A DNA stretch of 64,000 nucleotides from positions 228,542,024 to 228,606,023 of the forward strand of contig NC_134571.1 of assembly GCF_050947875.1 (NCBI RefSeq). Reading direction: 5' to 3'. The notes below the pieces were generated by a model that saw only the letters and a program-made list of their open reading frames with translations, had not been told where the DNA came from and ran no database searches. The translations under genes and the position numbers were made by a program. The stretch is from Dermacentor variabilis (Eukaryota; Arthropoda; Arachnida; Ixodida; Ixodidae). Shown here one piece after another: positions 1 to 10,205 of this stretch (positions are counted from its first letter, which is position 1; the number at the start of each line of letters is the position of its first letter).

Positions 1-235
1 CGAAGGAGAGAGTCCATCATGCACTCCAAAGTAGCAGATACGTTAGATAGGCCAAAAGGCATTACTTTAAATTTACAGAGATCATCAGGAGTGACGATGG
101 AGTGACGACGAGTTTTAGTCGCCTACAACGATCGGCCAGTATCTTGAGCGTTGGTCGATGGAAGAGAAATATCTGGCGCCGCGCAAGCGGTCGAGTGCGC
201 CATCCATACGCAGGACCCTTACGAAAATGGCTGGT
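1..235 (-). pseudogene. Gypsy-type LTR retrotransposon RT fragment
   Basis: Minus-strand translation of about 235-100 reads MDGALDRLRGARY followed by FSSIDQRSRYWPI. This is the palm region of a Gypsy/Ty3 reverse transcriptase, in which the Asp of SSID is the first catalytic residue of motif A. Further on, after several stops, a degenerate SNAF...HDGLSP stretch fits the usual FGL-SNA...MDSLL segment. In-frame stops show it is dead. The element is cut by the window edge, so only the middle of RT is visible; no LTR, protease or integrase can be tied to it. The family call rests on motif order and is firm; the clade within Gypsy is not resolved. Confidence 0.7.
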
Positions 236-239
236 GGAT

Positions 240-1480
240 TCTCTTAGAAATTCCGTTGAGGTCTTGCTCAATCACAGAAACTGTAGTTGAAATATCATGG
301 ACCTATACTCAGACTCATTGGCCACTATTGAAAAGTAGCCACGTTGAAACCATTGCAATTTCAATGACCAGTTATTTCGTATGTTTCACATGGGATTCCC
401 ATGGAATAAACAATGCATTTTCCTGAAATGTCAAGTAGAAGGCAACACAGATTTTTAAGTGGACTGCAATGCTAAATCAATGGAAATATATATGTTCCAT
501 CGAGGCGCAGGTGTGCGTTGGACACTGTTAAGCTACTTCCTGCACTATTTTAATACAAAACCCCTTCTCCCTGTATTCTCATGAAAAATATACATTAATT
601 TGATAACGAAAACACATAATAGATTCTTGATCAAGGTATTAATAGGCTTATTTCTCCTTTATTTCGCTGGCCAGCATCGAAAACAGGGTACTTGTTACAC
701 GCATACACTGGACGAAGGGAACTTGGTGCATGTGTACTCTAAGAAAATACACCGTAAGATTGGTCAAGCATATAAAATTTTTCACTTTTAAATTGCTTAG
801 GACAGGCACTGACTTAGAAGAATAGCAGTGAACTCCTTGCTTCGTTTTTTTCATTGACCTGTTGATTGAAGTGCATTGAACGTATGGACCACACATGAAG
901 GTGGGTATATTATATTCCCCTGCAAAATGACATTAAATATAAAAGCGCTGAAAATGATCATGTGCACAAAAAAGAGCATTCCGTGGTTTTATATGCTAAG
1001 GCTACGGTATGAAGATAGTCACCAAGTATAGCGAGAGATTCTGCAATAATTTTTACCCCGTCTGCTTCTTCACGTGTACCCAAATACACGATAGCTGAGC
1101 GTCTTTGTATTCCACGTCCTTCATTGGAGTGCTACCACCATGGCCAGGATCGAAACCGCGATGTCGAACTCAGCCGCCTAACGACATAATCACTCGTCTA
1201 ACCTAATGCGGTAACGTCATAAACACGGCCGGGCAGGAATCAAATACTGCTTTACCTGCTCTGTCATTTATATGATGAAATGCTTGTTCTGCCACAAACA
1301 ATATATTGGTAGAACAAGAAAGCCAATGCCACCCAAGTGGTAAATAAAATGGACAGCGTATGAACTCAGCCAAGAAAATTTCGAAAGCAATCACAGAGCA
1401 TTATTAACTATTAGGTCACAATTTCGAAAATATTAAACAACATTGTGATGTTCGCGGATTCAAGAAAGCAAGAAGCGATA
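240..1480. other. Unassigned sequence
   Basis: AT-rich sequence with only short frames on both strands. I see no transposon motif, splice-bounded exon, tRNA-like box or tandem repeat that I can support. Confidence 0.5.
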
Positions 1481-1484
1481 AAAT

Positions 1485-1680
1485 GGCTGCGTAGTACTTT
1501 ATTGGGCGGCAGCTAGAATGATGTCCAGGGGCGCGATCGGAGATGGTTGTTCGGCGCGTTCGTTTGGTTACCGGCGCGCGCGATTGGCCTACTCCGCGCT
1601 GACGTCGCCAGCCGTGGGGCGCGGCCACGTTTTTGGTGACGTCAAAATGAGGACACGCTCCTGTCAATAGGTTTGTTCGA
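1485..1680. other. CpG-rich stretch with two TGACGTC boxes
   Basis: This stretch is markedly richer in CG dinucleotides than its neighbours, with runs such as GGCGCGCGCGATTGG and an inverted CCAAT-type box. It carries two CRE-like TGACGTC motifs, near 1600 and 1636. It could be the promoter end of a transposon (a possible Harbinger fragment starts at 2111) or an unannotated host promoter. No transcript evidence is available, so the role is inference only. Confidence 0.25.
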
Positions 1681-1689
1681 TTCAGAAAA

Positions 1690-1885
1690 AGGTGCACGGC
1701 ACCTCAAACGAAAAAGTGCAGGGGGTGCCGGGCTGCACCCACTCGCTGCAAGGTTCAAGGGTGCAGTGCACCACGGCGGCACCTTGCCTTGCACCCCGTT
1801 CAATCGAGCACGGGGGTGCAGGGTGCACTGCTGCACCTCGGGGAATCAAAGGTCTAGGTGCAGTGCACCGTGAATAGGTGCAGAA
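1690..1885. repeat. Dense cluster of GGTGCA/TGCACC motifs
   Basis: About ten GGTGCA or TGCACC hexamers occur in 190 bases, on both strands. The 13-base palindrome GGTGCAGTGCACC appears twice (about 1760 and 1855). The pattern is neither a microsatellite nor a regular tandem array. It may be a degenerate low-order repeat or a set of protein-binding palindromes. There is no coding signal: the two overlapping plus-strand frames here are by-products of the motif. Confidence 0.5.
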
Positions 1886-2110
1886 GTTTCAGAGAGACTT
1901 GGCTGAATCGAAGAGACCTAATCATCCTCCCACCGAGCATTTCGTCTGCTAGGCGCCGAACCAGGCGGGAGTTGGGAAGTTGGGAGCGATCATCGCTCGT
2001 TACGAGACCGGCTTCGCATGGCGCGTCAGGTGGATTGAATTGGATAAAAACGATTACTTCGGCAGTTGATTAGCACGTTCGAATTCAATCCATAGTTTAA
2101 TTGGAGAAAA

Positions 2111-2281
2111 ATGGCGCTTGCGTTGGGAACTTCGGTGTTTGCACTGGCATTGCTCGAGGAGGAAGGAGAGCGGGTGGCATTGCAAAACGCGTTTGAAGAA
2201 ATGGGAGAAAGCGAATTCCGGCGTCGCTTTCGTTTCTCAACACAAATATGTTGATTTCGTTTCTCAACACAAATGCGTTGA
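2111..2281 (+). pseudogene. Possible PIF/Harbinger-type N-terminal fragment with 27-bp tandem duplication
   Basis: From the ATG at 2111 the frame reads MALALGTSVFALALLEEE... and then EEMGESEFRRRFRFS before a stop. An acidic lead followed by EFRRRFRFS is typical of the N-terminus of Harbinger/HARBI1-like nucleases, where this arm precedes a helix-turn-helix. The frame ends at a perfect-spacing tandem duplication (2228-2254 and 2255-2281) that starts TTTCGTTTCTCAACACAAAT; the two units differ at two or three bases. No DDE catalytic domain was found downstream. The assignment rests on one short motif and could be chance. Confidence 0.3.
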
Positions 2282-2419
2282 TTGTACGGTGAAGTCGACC
2301 CCATCATCGGTGCCAGCGAGCCACTGGAATGTTGTTGCTGCCTCTTGAAAAGTGCGCCTTTGCTCCCGTCGTTTCTTTTTTCTTTCTTTGCTCTCGCTGT
2401 GCGTGCCACCACCTAGGGA

Positions 2420-3590
2420 CGACGCAGAGAAACTAATAGTTATAAATTGTAGTATTCACACTTACTACTATTTGAAAACGTGTTTAAGCTTGAGAAGACA
2501 AAATTTACATAACGATTTCATTCATTGGATAAAGAGAAACATTTCGTTTTGTAGTATACTCTCTGCAAGCAGACGACAAACGAGGGAAGTAATCTTCCGG
2601 GGAGTTCACCGCTTGCCGATTGGCAGCTTTCTCCGCCCCGTTCTCAGAAATTTTGCATACTGCCACTTGGTGACGTTGCAGCAACCGAACAGAGCGTGTA
2701 TCGAACAAAGATCTCCGATCGCGTCCCTGCTGCACTCATGCAGGTGCTCGCTTTTTGTAGAGCCCCTGCTGACGTCACTTGGCACGTCACTTATCACGCC
2801 GGTAACAATACTGCGGCGGCTCGTATCAAACATATTCTAAAACCGCGTTTTTGTAAGCAGAAGTACATTTCCAACAATCGTACATACGTTATCCATAACT
2901 TCATTTGGTTGCAGTCAACAGGTATATATTGGTGTTTAAGATGGAGTGCTTGGGATACACTTGGTAAAAAATTGGCAGAAACTAACAGCCCTTGAATTAG
3001 TGTAGTATTGAAATTAGTGCTGAGCTGATCGTATGACCCGTACCAACCTATGCTTTGTTTCCATGCGCAACAACTTTTAAGCAACACATTGGTCTTTAAA
3101 TGATTAAAAACACTGATAATTTAGCCGAAATATTTTTGCGCCGATGTTCAGCGCTAAGTCAGAAACTTGTGGCGCTGATGGCATTGGCAATGAGCAATAA
3201 TTTTTTTCACTAGTAGAAGAAGGGAGACATTATGGTTGCACTTGATTCATGACATATGAACCGACCTTTTTTTTTCGGTGGTCTGCGCTTGGAATACCAG
3301 TGCCAAACATACATTTCCGATCGCGAACGAATTTCCCGACTTGTCTCTCTTCTGCGGCTTGCGCTAATGAGCGAATCGCGATCAAGAAATTTGATCCTGG
3401 TCCTGACTGCATAGTGTGACACACGTATAAGACATGTCACGTCAGCGTTCCGGACATTTACTTAATCACAATGTTATGACCATACAACAAAAAGGACGGA
3501 TGGGGACTTCAAGATTAATAGAAACGGCTGCTGCATGGGTCATACTGCAACATTACCAAGTTGAAAGCATTGCATTGAAAAATTTAATCT
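2420..3590. other. Unassigned sequence
   Basis: No feature is supported here. Frames of 60-100 residues occur on both strands but overlap each other and show no recognisable family motif. Two TGACGTCA-like sites lie near 2770. Confidence 0.45.
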
Positions 3591-3594
3591 TGCA

Positions 3595-3680
3595 GTATTA
3601 CGTGCCAAAATCACGATCTGATTCTGAAGCACGGCGCAGTGGTGGACTCCCAAAATAATTTTGAGCCCATGGGGTTGATT
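3595..3680 (-). mobile_element. Ruka-type SINE, 3' fragment
   Basis: The stretch ACGTGCCAAAATCACGATCTG...GTGGTGGACTCCCAAAAT matches, base for base over most of its length, the non-tRNA body of the complete SINE at 17985-18208. It is in the same orientation, meaning the SINE reads on the minus strand. The tRNA-like head is missing, so this is a partial copy of about 85 bases. It has no coding capacity. Confidence 0.65.
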
Positions 3681-3699
3681 AACGGGCTCGCGTTAATTA

Positions 3700-4640
3700 G
3701 CGGTATATTAGCGGATTAATGTGGCGGCGGCAGCAATCGAACCAGTGACTTGGAGCTCAACGCCATTAGGCTGTTTAAGTGGCTTGCTGCCGTGAAATTC
3801 AAGTGCTTTGACCATGAGCAGCCTGCCCAATTTACAATTCTTGTAGATAGGCCGGGCTGCAAGTTGTTCAGCTTAAACCAATCCACACCTTCGCGCTCGA
3901 CTGAAGGAGTGTGCGGCACATCACGCCGGCGCTGCAATGACACCGCAGAAGCTGTTTTGACACCGGCGCCGTGCGCCACACGTCAATCACACATTCCGCT
4001 ACGAGAGCCATATGAACACACAACGTGAGTAAAATGCTCATCGAGGACAAGAATTATCGTCGGGGCCGCGGGTGTACCGCTCCTTCCTTCGTGCATGCTC
4101 CCACGCAGCAGTCGATGGCAAACCTCAGCGTCACTCGATGCTCTGTTGTTATACGGAATGATTGTGGCACTGACGGGATACATAGCAGTTCTACCTGTTG
4201 ACAAAAATGCGTGTCATTATAGCGCTACAGCAAACACGCACGTGCTAAGAGGAGACCACAAGGACAACGCGCACATGGAGACCACAAAAATATACAAAAT
4301 GGCGACCAAAGAAACGTCCTAAAAAGCACCAATATTGCCGGTTTCCTTTTTAGAAATGCATTGCGTAACACGTTTAAAAATAAATTTCTTGGTTGAAATC
4401 TAGTAATCCTTTTTCAAGGCTGTAAGCTTATACACAAAGGCTAATACAATAAAATACGTTGTTGCACGAATGCCTGCTGGCTGCGATGACACAATGATTT
4501 AATATCGAGGGTAATGTAGAGGCTTGGCCTCAGAGATTGCTATAGGTAGTAGGCGCGCCATATTAATCTCAAAGGTCACAACCAAAGCATGGTAAATCGT
4601 GAACACGCCGGCGCACACATCGGTGATATTGCACGTTACT
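3700..4640. other. Unassigned sequence
   Basis: No recognisable gene or transposon. Overlapping frames of 60-92 residues on both strands at 3716-4322 show no family motif. Confidence 0.4.
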
Positions 4641-4646
4641 ATATAT

Positions 4647-4812
4647 TGTCACGTTGTAGTGACGGTAAAGAACACAGTAGCAATACTGTAAAAGACGAAA
4701 CTGTTATTGGGCGAACCTGTGCCTACAAAAACCGGCTACACTTAAAGTACAGCGACAGTGGCGAACACAGTAGGCGATCGCCGAAATCTGCCGGTCAACT
4801 GCGTTGGTTTTA
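4647..4812 (+). repeat. Probable LTR remnant of a tick Gypsy-like element
   Basis: The segment starts TGTCACGTTGTAGTGACGG, with the TG dinucleotide expected at an LTR edge. It continues as an A-rich, AC-rich non-coding sequence (AAGAACACAGTAGCAA) that I recognise as a recurrent tick interspersed repeat of LTR type. No matching second LTR or polypurine tract is present, so it would be a solo or broken LTR. Recognition is from general familiarity and not from an alignment. Confidence 0.35.
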
Positions 4813-5345
4813 AAGCGAAAGCTTTACTGGCCGCGAACCTGCGATTTCGCCTTGGCGGTGCTCTGAGGAGGCACATGACGTCCCAACGCGCGCCTCGCGG
4901 CGGATATTCCCCTCTCTCTCTCACTCCCTAGTCACTACTGCGCATGCCCCACGAGTAGCACAGAGCCACAGGTGTTCCACCGCTGCGCCGCGCCTTTCCT
5001 CCGCCGCCGTTTGGTATGACGTCACACCACGTTCCTCGTCGTTGCGCTCGCCTCCTCTCGCTTCTCCAGTTGCGTCGCATGCCTGATAACATGTCGGAGG
5101 ATTGAAAAGGAGGGCTCGCGTGCGCCGCAACAACAGTTGAGGCAGCAGTATGGACGGTGACAATTCCGATAATCAGGAGGAGGCCTCGAATCGACATCGA
5201 AACGAGATAAACAGGATACGAATCGCCCAGGAAACAGACGAACAGCGCGCCGAAAGACTGGCTAAACGCCGCAGCATAGCTAGACAACCAAACTAACCTG
5301 GAGTTGCAATCAAGATTAACCAAGGCGAACCATGCTATGCCTTGG
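4813..5345 (+). repeat. Unclassified interspersed element with small ORF
   Basis: The unit opens with the near-palindrome AAAGCGAAAGCTTTA and continues CpG-rich with a CT-rich run and a TGACGTCA box. It ends in ATGCTATGCCTTGGCTTCCG. The composition differs sharply from the flanks, and this arrangement recurs widely in tick genomes to my knowledge. It contains a 48-residue frame, listed separately. The class (Helitron-like, DNA or LTR) cannot be decided because no terminal repeat or TSD is visible. Confidence 0.35.
5150..5296 (+). CDS. Small charged ORF, 48 residues, unknown
   Basis: ATG at 5150 opens a 48-residue frame, closed by TAA at 5294-5296. The product begins MDGDNSDNQEE and ends in an Arg/Glu-rich segment (ETDEQRAERLAKRRSIAR) likely to form one charged helix or short coiled coil. 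It has no signal peptide or membrane segment. Such ERAERLAKRR-type segments occur at the start of several transposon proteins, so it may be the broken N-terminus of one. Function unknown. Confidence 0.25.
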   Translation: MDGDNSDNQEEASNRHRNEINRIRIAQETDEQRAERLAKRRSIARQPN

Positions 5346-5365
5346 CTTCCGCTACGTACATCCCA

Positions 5366-5735
5366 TGAAAAGAAGAATGATGGGTATAACGTTAAGGGAT
5401 AAGAAAAGAGCAGATTGGGTGAGGGAACAAACGCGACTTAATGACATCTTAGTTGAAATCAAGAAAATGAAATGGGGGGGGGGGGGGGGGCACGGGCAGG
5501 GCATGTAATGAGGAGGGAAGATAACCGATGGTCATTAAGGGTTACGGACTGGATTCCAAGGGAAGGGAAGCGTAGCAGGGGGCGGCAGCAAGTTAGGTGG
5601 GCGGATGAGATTAAGAAGTTTGCAGGGACAACATGGCCACAATTAGTACATGACAGGGGTAGTTGGAGAAGTATGGGAGAGCGCTTGCCCTACAGTGAGC
5701 GTAACCAGGCTGATGATGATGATGATCCTTGAATA
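5366..5735 (+). mobile_element. RTE-clade LINE, 3' fragment
   Basis: The C-terminal part of an RTE-type RT protein is readable: GRAGHVMRREDNRWSLRVTDW and WIPREGKRSRGRQQVRWADE, followed by FAGTTWPQLVHDRGSWRSMGE. It closely matches the minus-strand copy at 31919-32701. The 5' end is truncated at about 5366. The tail is a (TGA)n run at 5712-5728, the usual 3' end of this family. A run of 17 G at 5474-5490 replaces normal sequence and breaks the frame. It carries no RT catalytic core and is non-functional. Confidence 0.8.
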
Positions 5736-5739
5736 GCCG

Positions 5740-5897
5740 AACTAAGCCACTGCCAATTTTTTATACACGAGATATCGAACGTCCCAGAGTAATTGCTGGT
5801 GACCGCGTGTCTTCCAGAAAGTTCTGTAGAATTCGAGTCGCACATGCAATTAGATTACAGAAGCTTCGGTGACAACAGATGGCGGATAGAACAATAC
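5740..5897. other. Unassigned spacer
   Basis: Short spacer between the RTE tail and the CR1/Jockey-like element; no feature seen. Confidence 0.4.
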
Positions 5898-6346
5898 AGT
5901 TTTATTCACCCATTTTTTTCATACGCGTGAATCTGCTGGTCAGCCTAAGCACATAGCGCTTGTCGGCTGACCTGGTGGATACATCAGCAGTTATAAGGCT
6001 GAATGATATACAACACAAAGACCAGATAGCAGGATCCCGTCCTGCGCTACATAAAAAAGAAAATAGAAATAAAGAAAGGAATCGATGAACAGAAAAGCAA
6101 GTATAACTTGACAAGCTCCGATAAGTAGACTAGACACATGACGTAAGAGTAAACGTGGAACAGAACATGACCATAAAGCACCACAAAATTGTCATTCTTG
6201 CATTGTTTCTAAGCACCACTTTCTTATCTTTTTCACCCGTGTTCTTCTTTTTACAATATTGCATAAATCGTCACTGAAATCACTAAGTGCCTCTGGGACA
6301 TAATAGTTCCTCGTTTTTTTTTCCATAGTTTGTGAAAACTGTTGGC

Positions 6347-6883
6347 TTAACGTATATGTCTGTTTTCTTTAGTGTCACTTCTTTGTGGGGGGGCAGCTAC
6401 CCTGAAATCCCTTGAAAAATAGTGCCGCAGAACCACTGAAATCCGAAACATTTCGCTTACCTTGAGTATGCCTAGTTTGGAGTATTTTTCTTTTGCAGAA
6501 GCCGTGTGTAAAACTGTTGCATAAGATATACTATTTACTATTCGTTTCATAAGCCTATTAATCGTTTGCCTTTTGTATTCTGAGCATGTGCCATCTAAAG
6601 GTGGGCCATAGCGCAAAACAGACTCCATTAATGCTTCGTATATTGTAATTCTTAAGTTGAAAGGACATTTCCCACGCAAATTATAAATTGAAGCTGCCAT
6701 AGTTCGTAACCTTTTGCGCAAGTGTTCCACATCATTATTCCAAGTTCGGTGTTCGTCCACAAAAAGGCCTAAATATTTTCCCGCTGAATCAGTCTGCAGT
6801 GGCACACACTCACAAGTGCCGCAGGCATATTTGTGCAAGTATAATGGTCGGCCGAGTCTTACATGTTTATGTGGATTTCTCAA
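6347..6883 (-). pseudogene. LINE RT thumb and C-terminal domain
   Basis: A 178-residue frame follows the YADD block of the same LINE. It starts near HVRLGRPLYLHKY, passes KYLGLFVDEHRTWNNDVEHL (the usual thumb motif, LGV.ID..L.W..HI) and MESVLRYGPPLDGTCSEYKRQ (the LRYG..W motif). It overlaps no other coding signal. Frame breaks exist both before it (from the YADD frame) and after it (C-terminal tail continues in another frame). Confidence 0.75.
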
Positions 6884-7118
6884 ACATAAAAATTTGGTTT
6901 ATGAGGATTCACCAAAATACAATTTTTCCCAAATCACTCCATGATTTTATGTATATATTCTTGAAGGCGCGTGCATCCTCTCCATATTCCGCGGTGCCTA
7001 GAATAAGCGCGGTGTCATCTGCATATTGGAATATATTGGAGTTCAGTTGTAAATTGCCCAAGTCAGTGGCATAAATGTTAAAAAGTATTGGTCCCAAAGT
7101 GCTACCTTGCGGTACACC

Positions 7119-7754
7119 TTATTTTATTACTTTATAGCTGCTGTATTCATTCTCAATTCTAAGGCACTGTAATCCATTGGAAAAGTAGTTAGGAAAGAAC
7201 CTGCTAAACGGACCTCTAAAGCCTAAACTATTAAGCTTGCTGATCATTAGAGCGTGGCCTACAGTATCGAATGCCTTGGTCAGGTCCATGAAAATTGCTA
7301 AAGCGACACGGTTGTTTTCAATAAGATTGTGAACGCAATCACAAAATTCTTCCAGGAGTGCGATTGTGTTTCTATTTTTTGTGAAACCTAATTGAGCTGG
7401 ATTATGCAGAGGAAATTTCTCACAAAACGACTGCATCACATAGGCAATATGTTTTTCCATTATTTTAGCTATAGTGCACGAAATTGCGATTGGCCTGTAG
7501 TTGGTATAGTCATCTTTTTTACCGCTTTTATAGACTGGCCTTATGATCCATATATTTAGCTCTTGCGGTATAACGCCAGTTTCAAGTATGCCGCTTAGTA
7601 TCTTTAGCATTACATCTTTCAGGTCATTGAAATGGATGTATAAATCTCGAAAACGTACTTTATCTATTCCCGGCAGTTTAATCAGTTTCGTCTGTCGCAT
7701 GACGCGCCAAAGATCCGGTTCACTTATAGGTGGCAGAAAGGCCGTTTGTGGCAT
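7119..7754 (-). pseudogene. LINE reverse transcriptase, fingers and palm
   Basis: This 211-residue frame covers RT motifs 1 to A of the CR1/Jockey-like LINE: PGIDKVRF, the IIRPVYKSGKKDDYTNYRPIAI block, LGFTKNRNT, and IFMDLTKAFDTVGHALM, which holds the first catalytic Asp. It ends at a stop just before the GVPQGS motif, which continues in the next frame at 7097-6909 together with the YADD box. A single stop therefore separates the two halves of the active site, which would inactivate the enzyme. Confidence 0.8.
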
Positions 7755-7964
7755 GCGCGAACTGGTTTGTACACGTGAGAGTTGCTGTCACTACTTTCTC
7801 TCAGTATTTCTCCAGCTGTTGTGAATTATCGTTGAAGTTATCGCATGTTGTGTACATGCTTTGGTTGGGAAAGTTCTTTTTGACCGTATCCTCGATACTG
7901 ACGTGTTTTGATCTGCCCATTAATTCATTTGCTATATTCTATGTCATCCTCACGTCATATTTGC

Positions 7965-8925
7965 TCACTGTGAATTGATGCAAGAAGTAACGATCGATAA
8001 CATTCGAGAAACTTCCGATACATGCGGGCGCGTCCCGGGCTGAGCGAAACAATTCTTTGACGGTGAAAAGCGGTCACTCGAAAAAGATAAAGAACTACAT
8101 GTGTCAATCTCAAAAATCACAAAATAAGAAAACACCCAAACAAGTCGCTGCTGCTTTTTCAGTTTCTTCCCTACTTTTTTTTTTTTTCGAGCCACAGAAC
8201 GCTGCTGCAACCAGTAGGATGGCTGCATGGTCTTCGCTTTCCCACTTGTCCGAAGCGGCAGGGAGGAGAGTATGCAGGTACCTTTGCTGATCATAACCTT
8301 TTCTTTTCCTTACACCTTTCTCCTGGCGGGGCGTTGTCCTCGCATGCTTGTCATTCTGAGGCGGCCGTCCTCATTGTTCCGAGCGATGGTGCGTTTTCAG
8401 CGGCTCTTGCACTAACCAAGGATCCTTTCTTGCCACATCATTCCGGCTGGGGGGGGGGGGGGGGGTGCCGGGGTAAATATAGCCAATGTTGCTGTGTTGA
8501 GCACATCTAAGCTCTGCACGCGGCACCTACGGCGCCGAGTCCCCTTTCCATCTGACAACGGCACGTCGGCATGCCGCCCGCATTCGCTCTTCTTGCCACT
8601 AGCCGTGTCCATATATAGGAGACCGATATACGACAGGACCAATTTTACGGTAACTTACGGCGATTTGAAGAACTCACATAAATCGAACCACACAACTAAG
8701 TGAACTTCATACTGACTTAGGGGATCATACTGGACTGGGGCAAAGTAAGAGCGATGGGGGGAGGAGTTAACGTACTTCATGTAAACATAAGTTCATTCCA
8801 TGTCACACCTTATGTAAAAAATGTAAACCAGAAAGTTGTCTGAGTGATAAATTAAATGTAATTTTACGTGAATCAATAATAGCACAACGCATCGACAACG
8901 GTAATTCAGCGCTATTTTCATAAGG
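7965..8925. other. Unassigned sequence with poly-G run
   Basis: No gene recognised. A run of 17 G at 8450-8466 follows ATTCCGGCT. The 8227-8700 part is GC-richer than its flanks but shows no open frame above chance. Confidence 0.4.
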
Positions 8926-8929
8926 GGAG

Positions 8930-9430
8930 TGGATACACATCCTTCGTGGTAATCTGGTTGAGATGACGGAAGTCAACGCAGAATCTCCTGCTATTCTCCT
9001 TATTTTGCACAAGTGCGACGAGTGCGGCCCAAAGTCTGCACGAAGGCTCAATTAAGCCTTTGCCAAGCATTTTATCAACTTCCTGCTATATGACAGCGCG
9101 CTCCGAAGCTGACACACGGTAAGGCCATCAGTGAATGGGACTCGCATCGCCGGTATTAATGCGATAGGTGACGACGGAGCTGTGGCCAAGAGGATGGTCA
9201 GCAAAGCCAAAGATATCCTGGCAACAGTACGCGGCGAGGGCAGCAGCCTGTGCCGGCGCGAGGTCTCCTGATATCATGCGTGCGGAGTGGTCGCAGGACG
9301 AACCTGACTGCGATGGTGGCGTCGATAAATCCGGTGGAGGCTGTGGTCAGGGCAGAAACCGCGTGGTTGGCCAATGGGGTCAGATGCGCGAGGGATATGC
9401 CGCGAGAAAGAAATTGTGCGGAGAAGCCAA
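8930..9430 (-). pseudogene. Gypsy pol fragment: linker and RT start
   Basis: Read on the minus strand from 9430, the frame gives a protease-RT linker (ISLAHLTPLANHAVSAL, then GDLAPAQAAALAAYC and FADHPLGHSSVVTYHINTGD). The start of RT follows: YRVSASERAV, EVDKMLGKGLIEPSCRLWAAL, RRFCVDFRHLNQITTKDV. This is the canonical Gypsy order up to the first RT motif, ending near 8930. One stop lies before EVDKML and one after IH. A second copy of the part beyond 9127 lies inverted at 12040-12333. Confidence 0.75.
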
Positions 9431-10205
9431 ATTACGCAGCATTTACGACCCGGCCTGAAAATCCTCTGACGGTCCCTCATTTACGATACAACTTCGTTGA
9501 AGTTCTCATTGATATTGTAGCAGTTACTGCTCTTGTTAATACTGGCCCACAAATAACTGTAATGAGGTCGAACCTAATGAACCTCAATAATGTTTTTCCA
9601 TCCATCCATCCATCCGCCGCCGCCTCCAGAAAGTCCTGACGCCCGCGGCTTTACCTATCGTCCGAGTAGGCCACGGCGGCACACCTGTCGTGCTTCGAAT
9701 GAGCACTGCACGCATCCATACGACTGAAAGGTTCGTACTTTGCTGAGAATCATGCTGCACGATTTGAACGGCATGAGCGTCAGTGAACGTTTATGAGTGT
9801 CGTGTTCATGCAGTTGTTCAGAGGGGCTGTTTCAGATTAGAAGTTTTTTTAGGAGTGTTAGCAGCGTTTTTTTTCTTCTCTTTTCCGCAGTTGCAACACG
9901 AATATGGTATTGGCTTTGAGGCTACGACGGGAGCTGTGTAATTCCGCTACCGACTCGGTATGCGGTTGCGATACTATATTGATCACTATGCGTGCACTGA
10001 TTAAAACATGGTCGCGTAAGTAACACTCGCAGGTGGCGAAAAAAACCAAATATAAGCCAAACCATGAAATTACCGCGTGAAAGTCGCCTCAACACCATTC
10101 GTTGGCCTCCGAAATCGGAAAAAAAGAGTTGCTATTGAACCCACATTTAGCTCGTGGAAGTGTGTCCACTCCACTATTAGGCATGAAGGTAATGCAAATA
10201 ATACC
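9127..10205 (+). repeat. Left arm of 1.08-kb inverted duplication
   Basis: This 1,079-base segment reappears as reverse complement at 11256-12333, with a 1,050-base spacer. The 129-residue frame shared by both arms differs at about 7 residues, so identity is roughly 97 percent. The arm contains three parts: part of a minus-strand Gypsy linker, a plus-strand Gypsy protease fragment and about 450 bases of unassigned sequence. Homology stops abruptly at both ends. This looks like the source copy, since the Gypsy RT continues past its left edge (8930-9126) while the right copy stops there. Confidence 0.85.
9440..9760 (+). pseudogene. Gypsy aspartic protease fragment
   Basis: The plus frame reads VPHLRYNFVEVLIDIVAVTALVNTGPQITVMRSNL: a retropepsin active-site segment in which the catalytic D of DTG is replaced by N. 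Homology resumes after a roughly 45-base insertion (LQKVLTPAALPIVRVGHGG, TARIHTTERF), matching the usual Gypsy protease continuation. The insertion contains (CCAT)n and AATAATGTTTTTCC, resembling the 3' tail of an inserted LINE. The fragment runs opposite to the RT/linker fragment next to it, so the two come from different copies or from a rearrangement. Confidence 0.65.

Larger units (their letters stand above)
5898..7960 (-). mobile_element. CR1/Jockey-like LINE, 5'-truncated, broken
   Basis: A non-LTR retrotransposon reads right to left. From about 7960 comes a degenerate pre-RT region. RT follows at 7754-7119 with YRPIAISC, LAIFMDLTKAFDTVGH (motif A Asp) and, after one stop, GVPQGSTLGPILFN and FQYADDTALIL (catalytic YADD, 7097-6909). 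The thumb and C-terminal region lie at 6883-6347 (LGLFVDEHRTWNNDVEHLRKR). A frameshifted tail reading YYVPEALSDFSDDL runs to about 6210. The rest to 5898 is probably 3' UTR. There is no endonuclease domain, so it is 5'-truncated. Confidence 0.8.

Noticed and set aside
5474..5490. Poly-G run as a regulatory G-quadruplex
   Set aside because: It is a homopolymer expansion inside a dead RTE copy, with no gene nearby.
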